From Antedon mediterranea (taxonomy: Eukaryota > Echinodermata > Crinoidea > Comatulida > Antedonidae), in the NCBI RefSeq assembly GCF_964355755.1, contig NC_092680.1, positions 14,981,001-15,045,000 of the forward strand: DNA of 64,000 nucleotides, written 5' to 3'. The notes beneath the pieces were generated by a model that had not been told where the DNA came from, did no database searches, and saw nothing but the letters and a program-made list of their open reading frames with translations. Positions 1 through 15,761 of the stretch are shown here, piece by piece (positions within the stretch are counted from its first letter, which is position 1; each line of letters begins with the position of its first letter). A program made the translations under genes and the position numbers.

Positions 1-2
1 CT

Positions 3-1000
3 TTTGATCGTGTTGATCATAATGTTATTATTATAAAGTTGATTGAACTGGGTGTGAGGTCGTCCATAATTCCCATCGTCTGCAGCTTTCTCACTTCCCG
101 TTCTCTCAACACCAAGTTTGCTGGGATTTTGTCATCTTCCAAGTCATTGACTTGTGGTGTCCACCAGGGGACATTGCTTGGCCCTGTACTTTTCCTAGTA
201 CTTATTAACGATGCTTAGTGTGTTGATTGCTGCAGACGATGGAAATATGTGGATGACCTCACCCTTGGGGAGGTCGTTCACAAAGGTGATTTGCCTTCCA
301 TGCAATCCCTGTTAGATGATCTGAGTGTTTGGTGTTCATCCAATAATATTATACCCAAACCCTCCAAATGCCATATCTTGGTTGTCAATTTTCTTAAGGA
401 CAAATCGGATGATATTATATCGCCTTCTTTTAGTCTGAGTGGTTCCATTTTACAAGTAGTTGATCACATGACGCTTCTTGGTGTAATCTTTCAAAATGAC
501 CTAAAATGGGAACTTAACACTAATAATATTGTGTCTAGAGCTTCTAGACGTTTTTTTCCTTGTGCATTTTGAAGAAAGCTGGAATCTTAATTAATGATTT
601 GTTGACTGTTTATATGGCTTATATAAGACTTATTTTAGAATATGCTGCCCCTGTTTGGCATGGCGCTATCACTAAGGATATGTCCAAGTCTATTGAAAAG
701 GTACAAAAGAGAGCATTGCGAATCATGCTAGGTAACAACTATTTGTTCTATGATCACGCAATGTCAGTTACTGGTTTACCTACTCTTGTTGAGAGTAGAA
801 ACAAACTGGTGTTGTCTTTCGGGGAAGGCTTATTAAAATCCGAGCTGTTTAGAGAAATACTTCCCCCTCTTCATAAGCCAGCTCGGTCCCTCAGATTCAA
901 CCGCTTTCTGGAAGTACCTCATTGTAAAACCAGCAGACTTAGGTCGTCTCCAGTTCCCACCATGGTGGATATAATTAATAGGCACCACTAGCTCTTTTTT
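3..1000 (+). pseudogene. Broken non-LTR retrotransposon (LINE), reverse transcriptase 3' part
   Basis: The reading frame from position 3 gives DHNVIIIKL and then GVHQGTLLGPVLFL, the typical reverse transcriptase motif B region. After a stop near 213 the same frame gives KYVDDLTLGE, so the catalytic YVDD motif is still present (about 243-257). A frame shift near 560 moves the rest to another frame, with EYAAPVWHG and KVQKRALRIMLG, the usual thumb/C-terminal region of jockey/CR1-like elements, ending at a stop near 991. The 5' part lies outside the window. One stop and one frame shift make it a dead copy. The clade is not certain. Confidence 0.85.
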
Positions 1001-1079
1001 AGATATGTAATAAGTGTATGTTTTAAGGTTTTTTTTATTCATGTATGTTTTTTAATTTTATGGTACGATATCTAATTTT

Positions 1080-2829
1080 AATAAGATGTTTCTATTTTTA
1101 TAGCAATTTTAACTAATTTTTATTTATTTGTAATACAATTCATTTCAGTCCTTGACTGTCGTTTTGTAATATATTTTTATATACCGAATAAAAAAAAAAT
1201 ATATAGCAATGTACCACAAAATAGGACATTGGCGTTTAGCTGGCGACAAAACGATATGTTTTGTGACATTACACATAGTCAGGCTAGCTCTTCTTCCTAA
1301 AAGCCTAGCTTCATAAAAAATGTGATATTTATGCGTGTATAAGCTAGAACAGATGAGCAACCATTCGTTTATCAACTAACAGAATTCATTCCAATCCACC
1401 AAAAATGGAATCTATTTTATTTAATACAATTGCGCCCTCTATTCAAATAATATTTGGGTATAACTTTTCACCAAATTACAACAAATAAAAGACAATTCTT
1501 GTAGACGGGATAGAGATAACTACGAAACATCATTTAATTTACCACAAATAGTTTAACCTAAATTTTTTTCATCGTCAATTATTCTCAAAATCAAACTCAA
1601 ATTAATTAGTATACTTAAATATATGAGGTGATAAAAACAGTACTGGAAGTAGGTACTATTGGGTTGTAAGTCAGGTAGATGCAACCAAGGCTACAACCTT
1701 TTGATAGCAGTGATTAACTTAAAATTGACACTTCAATTAAAGACACTGTACCGTTACTATACTCTATTATAAATTTATTTCTTATTTATAATGCCTAATT
1801 TACTTTCCAGCCACATTAATGTTTTTTCTTTTTAATTTTCATACATAATTTATACATTTACTTGCTTGCCCACACACACACACAAACAAGATACCACGTT
1901 TCCAATAACATGTATCTTAAAAATTTTTCAAGAAATTAGCAATTAACACTGAATATCAATATTGGAATAAATTATTACACCTGATTTTACTTACTTACTC
2001 TGTACTTCAGCTCCCATGTAGGCTTCCGTCTGTCAGTGGTGCTAGTCTCGTTTTCAACGTTGGTCTGTCTATGAGAATAATTACTGTAGACCGGTTTGAT
2101 AAAATGGAAGGGGATGTTGTTGTTGGTTAGCTGGGGAAGGATGGATGGTTACAGGGAAGGCTCTAGATATTTAATTTTGTTAAGCCAATTATCTATAAAA
2201 GTATCAAACAAAAATATTAATATTACATTAAATATGACATACACTGTTTACTGAAAGAACACTAAGTAAATAACATTTAAGCAACGTCATTACCGCCTGG
2301 ATAACTGAAAAAAATCACAACATGAACAAAGTACACTAACTGCAGATCAATTTGAGGTTTGAAAGTAGTTTCAAAACTAAAACTTTACAAAAATTACCGT
2401 TTAAACCGTTTCTATTTCAGCAGTTTAGAGTTTTAATCCTTAGATTATTAAACACATGATAGTCTACTGATGTGTGACCAGATTGGGTGGTTGGAGATGG
2501 GTTGTACTGCATATGGTTTAATTTTAAAATAATAGAATAGAAGAGACAATATTAATAACTAGAAAATATAGTATTATAGGTATTCCAAACCGATATCAAG
2601 GTTATATTTTACATTGTTATAACGACAATTATTTCCTTTCGTCAACTCAGAAAGGTCACAGGTCAGTGGTTGCGTTCATTGATGAGCATTATTCCACCAA
2701 TGTGGTAGTTCTAAAACAGACAATAGTATTGGAAAGGTCAACAGTAATATAGTGTGAAGTTCTTAAACGGAGGAAGTATACTGTGTTTCACTTCTAAACG
2801 TCTGAAGGTGCCAAAATTACCTGCCAACG
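1080..2829. other. Intergenic region upstream of gene A
   Basis: I see no convincing gene here. It holds AT-rich sequence, a short CA run near 1871-1885 and the presumed promoter and 5' leader of gene A. No clear TATA box or other core promoter element stands out. Confidence 0.5.
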
Positions 2830-3031
2830 ATGGTGTCGATATTAAAATACTGCATTTTGCTACTGATGATATCAAGTAGTTATTCACTTTTTTGTGATTT
2901 TGAAACTGATTTTTGTAACTTTGAGGTAGACACAGACGATGAACTTGCAAGATTTTTACGTTGGTCCAAAAGTACTGGTAGATTTGTTTCTTACATCCCA
3001 CTAACAGATCATACTTACGGAAATGGAACAG
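2830..3031 (+). CDS. Gene A exon 1: signal peptide and first third of MAM1
   Basis: The ATG opens a hydrophobic leader that runs straight into CDFETDFCNF, the first cysteines of MAM1. The exon ends after DHTYGNGT at donor G|GTAAGA (phase 1). The 2-kb intron that follows holds nothing I recognise. Confidence 0.88.
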
Positions 3032-6000
3032 GTAAGAAAAACATGTACATTCCTACGAAACATAGTTAGTACTTGTTACATATTTAAAACCAGTAATTTA
3101 GGTGTTGAAAAACAAATGCATTAGAAATTAATAGGATAATTATGTTAATATCATGTGTAAGTGTAATTAATAATATAATTGTCTTTATTAAGTCGGAAAA
3201 TTGATCTTAAAACTAATTCTTAACTGCCCCAACTAGATGTATTAAGTTATCCAACGAATCATTCATTTCTGGGCGAGATATGTACATCGATAAATCTAAA
3301 GAAGTTTTTAATATATAAAATAAATCTTACTAAGTGCGTTTCTCATTATTGTTGTTGAAATAAACTTTCAGTTGATATCATTTTTATTTTAAAGTGTTGC
3401 AAACATGGCAGTTCTTTTCAATTTCCATCTACACTTTTCGTTGTCAAAATACAGAATTTCTAGTCGTTTTTGTTTAGGAAAAACGTAATTTTTCTCTATA
3501 AAATGTTGCCTAATTATGTTGGTTCTCAAATAGTGTTCTATAGTTGTGTAATTTTGCAATCACATACATTCCAACGAGAGTGAAAGTCACAGGAATCGAA
3601 CTCGGATCTTACTTTAGTAATTGTTATTATATCTAATATTCTTTAATGTTACGTATAACACGAGTTTCGAATAGGTATCTTTGAGTAGATATGTTTGTAG
3701 TTCGGGATCTTTTTTGTATGTTCTTCTCAGATCTATTAAGCCACCTTTGAACCGTTCAAGGATGCTTTTTTCAACTAACCCTTAAAGTTTTAACTCTCGA
3801 CATTTTTTATAGTTACATATTATTATTGTAAATATCAGCGTTCCACGTGACCACACATTGAACTGTACTAACGATGATAACATTTCCAATTTGCATAAAA
3901 AAATCAAATAGTTAATAGGTGACATCGATTTAATGCTCGCGAATATAAGAATATAAACTGCTCTCAGTTATTATTTTTGTACCGATATATGTATACATTC
4001 ACTGATGTTCACCTTCCGCAGTTGTTGAAGATTAAAGTGTCCCACAATACGTTTAATGGAAAATCAGAGAAGATAATGAGTGGAGATACACTTATTTATT
4101 CTTTTTCTATAACAAATGCATTATTTTACAGTGATTTTTTAAAATATATTTGCATTTTACGAACATTAAAAATAACGTAAAAGCAAAATTATTTTCCTAC
4201 GTTGAAAGTACGCAACACAAAATATAACAGTGGGTATACTATCGGTTAAAAGTTTTATGTATTTAAATACTGAAACTCGTTCAATCCTCCGTATTATTTT
4301 TTCTTAATCCGCTAGTAAGTTCCTCCTTAACCCACACGTTTCCCACCCTTGAAAATGTTTCTTGATGACAAGAGCATGATACAATGTTTTAATTACTTGG
4401 TATTGGTTTGTAATCTTAAATAGAATATAGATATTTAAATTCACAAACAAATGGTATTCCTGTCGCTAAACACATTACGGTATGGAATTCTGTTAGTTAC
4501 TAAAATTGCTTCCGGCACGATAGGAAAACGGAAAGATTATATCCGTCACTATTTGGGCGTCATAATCTTATCATGCTTCCTCAAGGAGTACCAGATAGCC
4601 TCGACTGCTTTAGCTACCTACTATTGAAGGCTTACAGTATTTACTTTTCCCCCACCAAAATAGCAATTTGAAAAACAGTGCAAATGATTATCAGCCTTTT
4701 TATTTGCTTTTGATAATCATGATGTGGGTCTACGTTTATCTTCCAGTTATCTAAAGTGATGGGTCTTGTCGGTTGTATAAGAACATTGGTAACTAACCAT
4801 TAATGTAGGCCTAAATCAAAACATTCTAAATGCCTAATTTCAATATGCAGTTAAATTGACTATCAATTTATTATACTGATTTTTTCAACGAATATTTTGT
4901 GACTTATATCAACATTATATTGCTCTATTTTGATGTATCCATAAACAAAATAATTGTTTATTGAAGGTTCTTATGTGCTTCATAAATGCAAATGTAGCGT
5001 TTTATATCTACTACATGCTAAGATATTATCACATTTTTTAGGTCGGTATGCGTTCATGAAAACTAGATATTCTGTATACGATGGGCATTTATATTCACCT
5101 GAGCTTACAAATACCGGGTACAAATGTATGTCATTTTACTATCAAGTAACAGGCCAAGTAAATGAGGTTAAGCTATCAGTATTGGCTTTGTATAATGACA
5201 CGGATACTGGTACTGCTATTTGGACATTGAATGGTGGCAGAGGGCGAGTATGGAGGCAAGTTGAAGTGCCGATACCAGAGGGTGTTTACAAAGTAGGTTC
5301 CCCAAATCATATTTTTCACAAAGATTATTTCCACGGTATTATATTAATTATCGAGTATTTATTATTACAGCATCAGAGTTATTACATTGAAATGAAACAA
5401 AAATCAGACAAATTGTTTGTTTTATAATATTTTACAATGTAATTTTAACATTAATTCGAAGGAATAGAACTAGTCTTAAAAAGGTGATTTTTTTATATTT
5501 GTAGTTACATAATGGTTGTAACTTTCCAGCTAGCTAAAAATTCCCTAATAAATGTATTGGCCTAAAAAATGATTTGATTTAGTCGATTTGGATATTTGAA
5601 AGTAGATATTATCCTACTCAAGTTTTTGAAAAATTTGATAAAATAAAACAAAGATGTTATAAAAGTATTCCATAAGCATAAATAGTAAAACAAAGTTCAT
5701 GATTGTTTAAAATATATTATTAACTTGAATACTGTTTTGAATGCTTTCAAGAAAAACTTTTCTTTTTGCCATCGAGATTAGTTTGTATATCACACAGTAA
5801 GACATAAATTTATCAATACAAATGTTTGTTTACTTTTAAACGAAAAAAGAAACTGTTATTGTTAACTGTTTGTTTAAAATTTAAATCAACAAAAACACAT
5901 GACTGATACTAATACCAATAACGCGTAATAAGACAAGTACTGATAACGGTACGAGTACTCTTAATACACGATATCTTTGCCATTAGGTTCATATCTATAG

Positions 6001-9000
6001 ACAATGTATAACGTGATATATGTGTTTTATTCAGGATACCAAAATGCACTAGTATTGTAACGTATACACATAGTGGCAAAAGTACACAGATTCCAGTGTT
6101 TTGAATACATTGTTGGTTAATGATATACAAATAATGAATGTTTATGAGTGCAATGGTACAAATAATGGCACGAGGTGAATGATGAAAGGTTATATCAACG
6201 AGGCAAAGCCGAGTTGATATAACCTTTCATCATTCACCAAGTGCCATTATTTGTACCATTACACGAATACAAAACATTCATTATTTGTTTTATATAACAT
6301 CTAGACGTTTTTTTTCGTACACAAAAATGTTTCAAAAAGTACTATTTAACGATTGTTGAATAGTGCGTACTATTGCACGCCATGTGACCCACATTCGTCC
6401 AATCAAATGACAGGAATTTATATAGGTGTTATATAATAAGCGTTATACTTAATTAATAATTTAATTAATACAGAAAACCTATACATACTAAGAAACGGTG
6501 GTCATTTTAAAGAGTTTCTAATATTTCCACACTGTTTCCAATAATCCCTTCATTGGGACACCCTAAGGGGACACTTTCCTATGAAAGAAAATACGTTAAC
6601 ACAAAACCACCTCTATTAATGAGTTTGGCCCATTAGGCTGCCCTCAGGATCTACTGCAGTAGTACTTTCTCTCAACATCAGTTAGTACATTAAAAACAAA
6701 TATTTTGAAGTAAACTCTTCTTTACATTAATATAATACAAGAATACAAAATAATATACATGAATTTGCAAGGAAAGGTATTATAGTTTACCTGTTTTGAT
6801 AAATAATACTAAGGGTTTATTATTGATAAAGTAAATACACATTCAATAAAAGGTTTTGTTACTTTGAAACATTTGTTTAGAAACATGTTATTTACTTGAC
6901 AATGAAATGAATAATTGTTCTAACTTAAATTGTTCTTTTTATGAATGATAATGCTATTTTGAATTTGTTTCAGTTGGCGTTCAAAGGTCATCAGACAACC
7001 ACTTCACAGGGCATATCAATTGATGATGTGAATGTTACGACAACTGAGTGCAGTAAACGTCAGTAAAACCTTTTAAATAAAAAATACATAAATTATACTT
7101 ATAGTGACAGTTATGAAAAACGCCGAAAACATTTGTTTTAAGGCGGTATAGGTTTGGATAGTAATGCGCACTAGAAATTCCAGAAGCTTTGACTGCTTTA
7201 AAACTTCCATAACCCATAACTGCACTTGTTCGCACTTGCTTTTTATGCCATTGGTTCTTTGCTTTGTTTTTTCTAAACACAAATTTCAGTAGTAGACAGC
7301 AAATAAGCAAGTTGTTTTTACAAAACAACCTGCTAAATACCATTTTCCCAATAAACCATTAAAAATACATATACAATGTATCTGTTTCCATTTCTTAATG
7401 TAATTTTTTCCTTTAAACTACAGCTGAAAATAAAACCGAATATGTTGGAATAAGATGCGACTTCGAATCTTTTGAAATATGTGGTTATAAACAAGATAAC
7501 TCGGATGATATGGACTGGGTATGGAGTAGTGGAACAACATACACATCTGGCACTGGCCCATCAAAGGATCATACACGAACCGATCAGTTTGGTATGTTTA
7601 TTATTATCATTAATATTTACTGTAACTCTCGCTCGTATTAAAAGTCAACTCTATAAGAAAGAGCAAGTCTAATACATAATAGCAAACAAGAAACATTCTG
7701 TTCAATGTCATGCCTATTTCCCAGACCACCTCTCATCAATTTTTCTCTTCTATTAACAAGAAAAAGAAATGTTTTTGTTAATTATGCAATTTTTCACATA
7801 ATATATTTGATTTTAATTTATTAAGAAAATCATCAAAACAATACATATACAAAGTGATAACATAAATTACTGACATTACAAATAAAAACATTTATAAACA
7901 TTTATAACTTGATTAAAATTGCGAAATGGCCTATTCAGAGTCTTTTTTTGTTATTAATCTTCATTTTCCATATTTTTTTGGGACATCTTTTTAGGCGTAA
8001 CAATTAAACATTGGTTAAAAAGAAATTTTAAAATTCCTGATTCAATTATTTAACTGTTATATGTTCGAATAATTATCTCTCAACATTCACTTATTTGAAA
8101 TTGTTCATGGTAAAACATTATTTTTTGAACATATATAGTCTGAGTTTTATGACAATGCTTTTTATATTGTTTTATTACGGTATAGGATTTTACATGTATT
8201 TGGAGACATCAGTCTACCCAGTAGTTTCTGGCCACAAAGCCCGATTAATCTCTCCATCTATGAACAAAACAACGGATAATTGCTTAGAGTTTTGGTACAA
8301 TATGCACGGCCGTCATTCCGAGAGACTAAACGTATTTGTTAAGGAGTCAAAATCTGAATCACTTGGTTCAGCAGATTGGACAAAGGCAGGAGATCATGGA
8401 GACAAATGGTACCGTGGTACGGTGACTGTCGATACAAACTTCAAATCATTTTACGTAAGTAATACTGTATATTCTCACAAACGCTCTAAAGCCTGGTTCC
8501 CACTAGCGACGCAAGGCAATGCAACTGACGCAACGTAAGAAAATCTAATAATTGTGTTTGTCCCCACCGCCTGCGTGAAATCAAACCTGCTTGTTTCGCG
8601 TCAATGCAACGTTAGCATGCGCGCCGTATATAGTATATATAAATTTAGTACAGTATATAGTAGACTTTGACATTGTTTAACTGGTACTTTTGAGTACGCG
8701 CTGTACTATATTGCGTTGTTGTATGAAATCAAACTGATTTGATTTTCCGTACCGACGTGTAATTACGCAATACAGCACTTTGCGTCGATACGTCGCTGAG
8801 TTACGTTGCGTGGGAACCAAGCTTTACATATATGTATACATAAATGAAATAATGGTATCCGCCAATAACTACATAATGTATAATACCACCACCAAAATTA
8901 CACAACCATAGAAGTCACGCTTGCTATTTGATTGTTACGTTGGTTATCTGCTTCTTTCTTTATAATGCTAATTAATTGCCAAATTTACATATTGTTAATA

Positions 9001-12000
9001 TTGTTATAAGGACTGTGGGCTACTACTAATGATTGTACTCCAAACATGTCGCTAACATAGCACTGTTTGTATTATTATTAAATATTTTGTTACATTTAAA
9101 TTTATCAATACTTACATAGTTCTAAATGTATAAAGGAAATCAATAATGGATGGCATGATCTATTTTCCTGACACTTCTTGTTTGATGTCTCTTCAATAAT
9201 CATTTTGAAGTAAGAGATTGCTTTGAAAAATGGAGATATTTGTAATATTTATATGTTCCAAGTTTTATGCATAGTACCGAATAACTCGATGGGTTTTCCA
9301 GACAAAACAACATAATTATGTAATGTCGTTTATTTTGAGGTTTCGATTAAGTTGGAACTATTTTGTCAACATTACGGAATAAAACCACCAGTAAAAAATA
9401 CAGTAGATTGATTTATATTCTAGCAGTAAAAGAGTATACCAACGATAGCATGCAATATAGTTTGTAGGTTTATCTTTCAGGTTGTGTTTGAAGCAGTGAG
9501 AGGCGAGGGAGACTATGGGGACATTGCTCTTGATGATGTCTTTATACATGAAGGAAAGTGCCCTGAAAGTAAGATGTGTTCATCTATTAGGACTATATAA
9601 TTATTTTGCTTGACTCACACTCTTGAATTAAGTTAGACGAATTGAAAAATAACTTGGGAAATAATAAGTATAGGCCTAAAGTATTTTCCCATGATCAAAT
9701 GAGATTGTTCATGTGTTCAAACATTTCTTTTGTTTTTAGCCTACTCATTCCAAATTGTGTTTCAACGTTGGCGTTAAAATATTATATTATTAATATAAAG
9801 TAATACTTATAAGTAGAACAAGGGCATTATTATAATGTCAGGATTCCACTCGGGATTATAGTTGAAAAAAAAACATTTAGGCATTTGTTACTGTAATAAA
9901 TAATATGATGATCCCTTAATCTACAAACATAATGCATATGGAACTTTCCCAACACTTTACGTAAACATAAAAGCTATAGGCTTATGCTTATATTGAAGCG
10001 GCCATTTTATGAAACCGAATATCAATGTATATTATAATGGCACTAAATAGAAATGTGATATTCTATCTCGCTCCGCTCGATCGATTCTCTAATTGTAACT
10101 TTTAATTTTCGCAAACAAATGTATTTTTAGACCAATTACTTCGTGGCGGTTGAAATCCTGCGTTCGATAGTACTCGGGCATATATTCTCTACGTCACAAG
10201 CTGTAGAGCAGAGAGATCATCTTATGTTCGCTTATTTTGACGACACTCGTCCGTAGAAGTTGTCATAGAGTAAAATGCCGATGAATTGATCGTGATTTTA
10301 GCTTTTACATTATATTATTGAAATACATTTTAGTTCCCACACCGGCACCACCTCGACCAATAGCAGACGTGAGTTGCACATTTGAAGTTGATATGTGTAA
10401 CTACACTCAGGGAATTGGCGACAAGTTTGACTGGGCTCGATATACAGGAGATGGATACCGGAGTTATGTACTACCCCGTGTTGATCACACCTTAGGAACC
10501 GATAAAGGTATGCAGATTATTAATTTTTTAAATTTAAACATTAGTTAATTTTCTACTACTAAATAAATGCTATACGAATAATGAATGTGTATTGGAAGGA
10601 TATGTCATAGATTGAACGAATGAATACTCTATTTAAAAGGCCGAGTAAAGTTAATGTGGATAAACGTATTCACACTATTACAATTCATTACAACTAGCAA
10701 GCGAGTTATCTCTATCAAGGTTAAATTGATAAAGAGACTCGACGTTGACGCGGGCCACCATCTTGTCTTGAATATACAAATGATGAGGAATAGTGAAATA
10801 GTAAAGATCTAGACGGGGAAGCATTTCAGTACTGTATTATTAAATCTTAATCTGAATCCTGTTTATCAATATGTAAAACATTTTTTTTATCACAACAATG
10901 GTGGTTTTATGAGTACGTAGGCCTATTTTTTTCTCTTTTATTTTTTTCTATGAAATGCATAGCAGGTTAATTCTATGCGTCACCTACATGTTTTCTATTT
11001 TAAATTTTAATTAGGCCATAGGCCTATGATTTTTAATAAATTGTGTCTTTATTTGTACTGAGGCTATAGGCCTATAGTTAACTCTGTTGCTTTAATAATT
11101 TGTCAGTTTTTATTTATCGGTTTAGGCGCTTTTGTTAACATAAATCCGCTGTATTCAAACACTATTGGAGATGACGCCAGACTGGTTACACCGTTGATTA
11201 AAATGAACAAGGAGACGATGTGTTTGCGATTTTATTTTTATATCAACCATTGGTCAGTAGATAAGTTTGCTGTATATGTAGTACTAAAAGGAGATAGTAT
11301 GCCTATTGATCCGTTTTGGGCGATTTACAACCAAAGGTCTTCTACATGGCAGTCGCAGGATCTTGAAATATACCCACAGGATTCAGACTTTTATGTAAGA
11401 TATGTTTTTATATTGCTAATTACATTTTACCTACGTTTTTAATCTAATTTAAGATCACAAACATAAATGCACGAAAAACCCTTGAAAATAAGAAAAATAA
11501 GTCGATTATAATTATTTAAGCGGCCAGCTATAAATACGAGATTGATATTTTCATATTGCTTATGTGATGCACACACTTTCGATCGATCGTAAAGTGGAAA
11601 AAATGTATTAACGGATTCTGCCAAAAAAGGAAAAACAATTCAGCAACGGGACAATGTCAGGCTTATATTATAATATAGATGTACGTGACCGTACCATTCT
11701 TTGCCAGCTAGGCCTAAACAACTAAGCCTACTGTAAGACTGTACTGTAAGAAAAACAATGCACTACCTAAGTAGCTCGCGTCGAAAGTTCTATCGTAGAC
11801 GTTTCTATGCTTATCTTAGTTAGGCTTAGTTTTGTAGGGCTAGTTGGTAAAGGGCGGTAACATCGAACATCGTACGTTAGCTACAGGCCTAATCTGACGT
11901 TGTCTCGCTGCTGAATTAATTTTCTATCCCTTTTTGCAAGAATCCGTTAATACAATTTGGGGAAGGCCTGGTATATTAAAAGTTACGGTTCTTTTTATTT

Positions 12001-15000
12001 GTTTACCCCTTCAATATGAAAATATCAATCCGCGTGCGTATATGCATGTTGGAATTTATAGTGAGCCGCTAAAATGATTAGAATCGGCTTATTTTTCACA
12101 ATTAACAGTTTAAAGACGAAAAAAAAATATAGCAATAGTATTTATTTTTACATAAAATGTAATGTGTTCTTTACCCTTAGAAGGTACAATTTTAATACAA
12201 GGAATGACCTGGTTTAATGTTTTTAAAATTATATATATTCATTATTTTTACAAAACGTCAACAATTGTACGTAGGCCTATAGTTTCTTTAAGTTTTATAT
12301 TTTCCAATGACAGATAATTAGTAGCCTATAGTTAGAATTAACCATAACACATGGTTGAATAAAAAGATCTTGCATATCCTATCTACATAAATTGTTGCCA
12401 ACCTTTGAGTTTGAAGAGTTTTAGATGGACTGTCTTCTCTGTGTCAGTTCTGCTATTGTATTGATTAGTAAAGAAAAAATATTCGGCATTACTAATTCTG
12501 AAAAAAAGATTATTTTCTAGACAAAAAGTCCAACAATTGTCATATTAGATGACTTAATACCATGTGATCATTCATCTTAATGGCCAATAAGTACACTTGA
12601 GGAAGGAACACAGTGTTATGATAACAATGTCATACATTGAAACAGTTCAAAGTTTATTGTTACATCTCTGGTCGTTTGTTCACAAACTTGAACCAAGTTA
12701 TTTTTTTTAAATACTCAATGACTAGTTTATGTCTGAAAATATATGTTTCTTTAAATTTGATAGGTTTGTCAGATATAAGTTAAATGATAAGGCCAACAGC
12801 CATAAGTCGCGTGCTAAAACGCATAGTGATACCGGACCGACAGACAGACCGACAGACCGACAGACCGACCGACAAAGTAAACTATAGAGAATAGGCCTAC
12901 TATTACATGTACTAGAATAAATAAAATGCTATGAAATAGAATTCGAACCAAAAAAAAAAATAAATAAATAAAATAAAGGCTTTAATTGAGTGTAATCTTT
13001 CTTAATTTTATGAAAAATTATTTACACTATGGCAACTGAAAAATATTTAAAATGTAGGCAAATGTACACAATTTTGTTTTCATTGCCGTACTTGTATTTT
13101 CTTGTATTTTCTTGTTTAGATTATGTTTGTGGGGACAAAGGGATCATCAACTTATCCAAATATTGCATTAGATGACGTTTCAACAACGAGTGGAGTTTGT
13201 AAAGTCAGTAAGTATATATCGCTACCGGTAGTCGATACAATTAGCCTTGAAAAATAGCGCCAAATTCTATAGGAAGTATCCATTTTGGTTGGTGTTTAAA
13301 TGGCGCCAAATGCATTTAGCTCAGTGATACTTTAGGAAAGGACCATTTTTGATTTTCTGTAATTGTTGAAGAAACCTTCACAACAATTTAGTTGATTGTT
13401 TTTGTAATCTATTTGAAACAAGACTTAGAAAAGAGTGCTGGTGTTAGGTTGGATTTCATTTACATATTTCAATGTTTTATGTCGATGCATATCATAAACT
13501 TTAACTAACACGTTTACATGATTGAATTACAACTGATACGGTACAATTATCAAATGGTTCCTTTTAACGATATTCTTAGATACTTACGGTACTTAGTTCC
13601 GTGTCCTTGGATGGAAGAGACATGATAGGATGTCACCTGGTTTAGTCATAATAGTAGAAGCAAGTTTTGCAACCCAGAAAGTAATGTGATAATACCAGCA
13701 TCTAGCATAGCAACAACTAACAAACAATTTTGAATTGAATTATCGAGAACCGAAAACTCCCATACATTGTAAATTATATCAAGACAATCTAGCAACATGT
13801 TGCTCAGCTTTGGAGATAAAACGTCGAATAACATGTACTGTACACTGTTACGAGTTCCTATCTAGGCGAGCCCAGTGTCCTGTTGTTAAATTGTCTGATT
13901 AGGCATATATCAAATAAGGTTTATAATGTTTTAAATATTTTAGTTACACCGACACCAGGTGTTCCAGACGCAGACTGTGATTTTGAGAAGAACATGACTG
14001 TTTGTGGCTATGAACAAGACACAACTGACAACTTCGATTGGGTCTGGCACAAAGGATCAACGGGTTCAGACAACACGGGACCTGCAATTGACCATACAAA
14101 AGGCGATGCTTCAGGTAATACTTCCAATGGAAACTTTTTTATCGTCTTTTGTTTAACCAAAACCATTTAAAATTTAATTAGGCTAATGTAAATTACTCTT
14201 TGACGCTCTTGTTGGTATATGTGTTATATTTGATTTATATTTTTCATTTTTTATTTATCACACATTTTAAAACAATTGTGTAAGTATAGATTCTTGAAAA
14301 TCATTTTGAGGCTCATTTTCATTTTATAAAATATAATGAAAATTGTAATTCAGATTTACAAAAATAATTATTTTTTCTTATAATAATCAAACATTTATAT
14401 AGCGCTAATTCCAAAACGATAATCAATGGTGCATTGTATCCTGAAATTTGATTAATTTTTAAATTAATCTTATTAATGAAAAGTTAGTAACCGTTTTACA
14501 AAAGGTTGCTTGTTTCCAAAGAAATACATTCTTTAGGACCAGAGATTAGTTAGGATAAATACATTGCTCATAACAGTAAAATATGCTCATAACATAACTG
14601 AAACTATACAGTCGTTCCTATACATACATACATTATGTTTATATAACTTGCAATTTAAGGTCAGAAATTATTTTAATTGCGGATTCCTTTCCCATATTTA
14701 TTTTGGTAAATAATAAGTAGGCCTATACTTACGGAAGGAAGTTGCTGTTGAAACACAAATATTTAGTGATACAGAGGAAAGGACAGTTTATTTTAACAAT
14801 ATGCAATGGGAACCATATTCGTATATATATATACGAATATAAAACCACAAAACCTTTTGGACTTAACATTAGGAACATACTCCCAGATCGGTAAAATTAT
14901 TCCATTGACTACCAAAATTTAAGTTTCAATATTAACAACCATTTAAGCTGTTTTTTAGTCTCATTCCAAAATTGTTTATATCTCTACCAAGCTACCTTCT

Positions 15001-15761
15001 TTGTTTTCTCTTATTCAGACTCCACCCTGGCTCCCTTTGTTATATTTCTTTTATTCCTGTCCACCCAGGCACCACTTGCCAGCTTTATACTATGACGTTA
15101 TCCAAATTCCTTCACTTGCACTGATGAAGGGCTAGTGTTGCCCGAAAGCTCTGCTAACTTTTCTGGCTGTTTACTTTATCGTTTTGATTTAGCTTTTCGC
15201 TTTTTATTTTTGTATCTCCATTGAGATCCAGCCACTGATACCCACAGCATTGTCATTTTTTTCAGTAATTTGCCATTGGATTTATATATATATATATAAA
15301 GACTTTTTCTCATTCTCACAGATTTCCTCATCTTTATCGTTTCAAATTAATTAATTAAATTTCAGTATATCACCGGGCGGTTTAGAATTAATGTTCTTTG
15401 CCTCTTGTGTTTATATATATATATTTATTTATATATCGTGAATAAAAATACTGAAAGATGAGGGCGTATCAATTTGATCTCTGTTGCGCGTGTGTACAAC
15501 TGAGGACTAGTGCTGTTCCGCCGTACCACGCCGAGAATGTTAAAGAGTCGTTATTCAATCGAGTTCGCACAATACCATGAAAGCCCCAGTGGTCTAATGG
15601 TTAGGACATCTGCATATCAAGCAGGCGGTCCGAGTTCGAGTCTCGGTTGGGGCGACTTTTTCTCATTCTCACAGATTTCCTCATCTTTATCGTTTCAAAT
15701 TAATTAATTAAATTTCAGTATATCACCGGGCGGTTTAGAATTAATGTTCTTTGCCTCTTGT

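Noticed and set aside
4954-5041. ATG at 4954 as the start of a separate MAM gene
   Set aside because: A good acceptor at 5040-5041 joins this exon in frame to exon 1; the upstream part is intron that happens to be open. The same holds for starts at 8095, 16078, 18949 and 58799.
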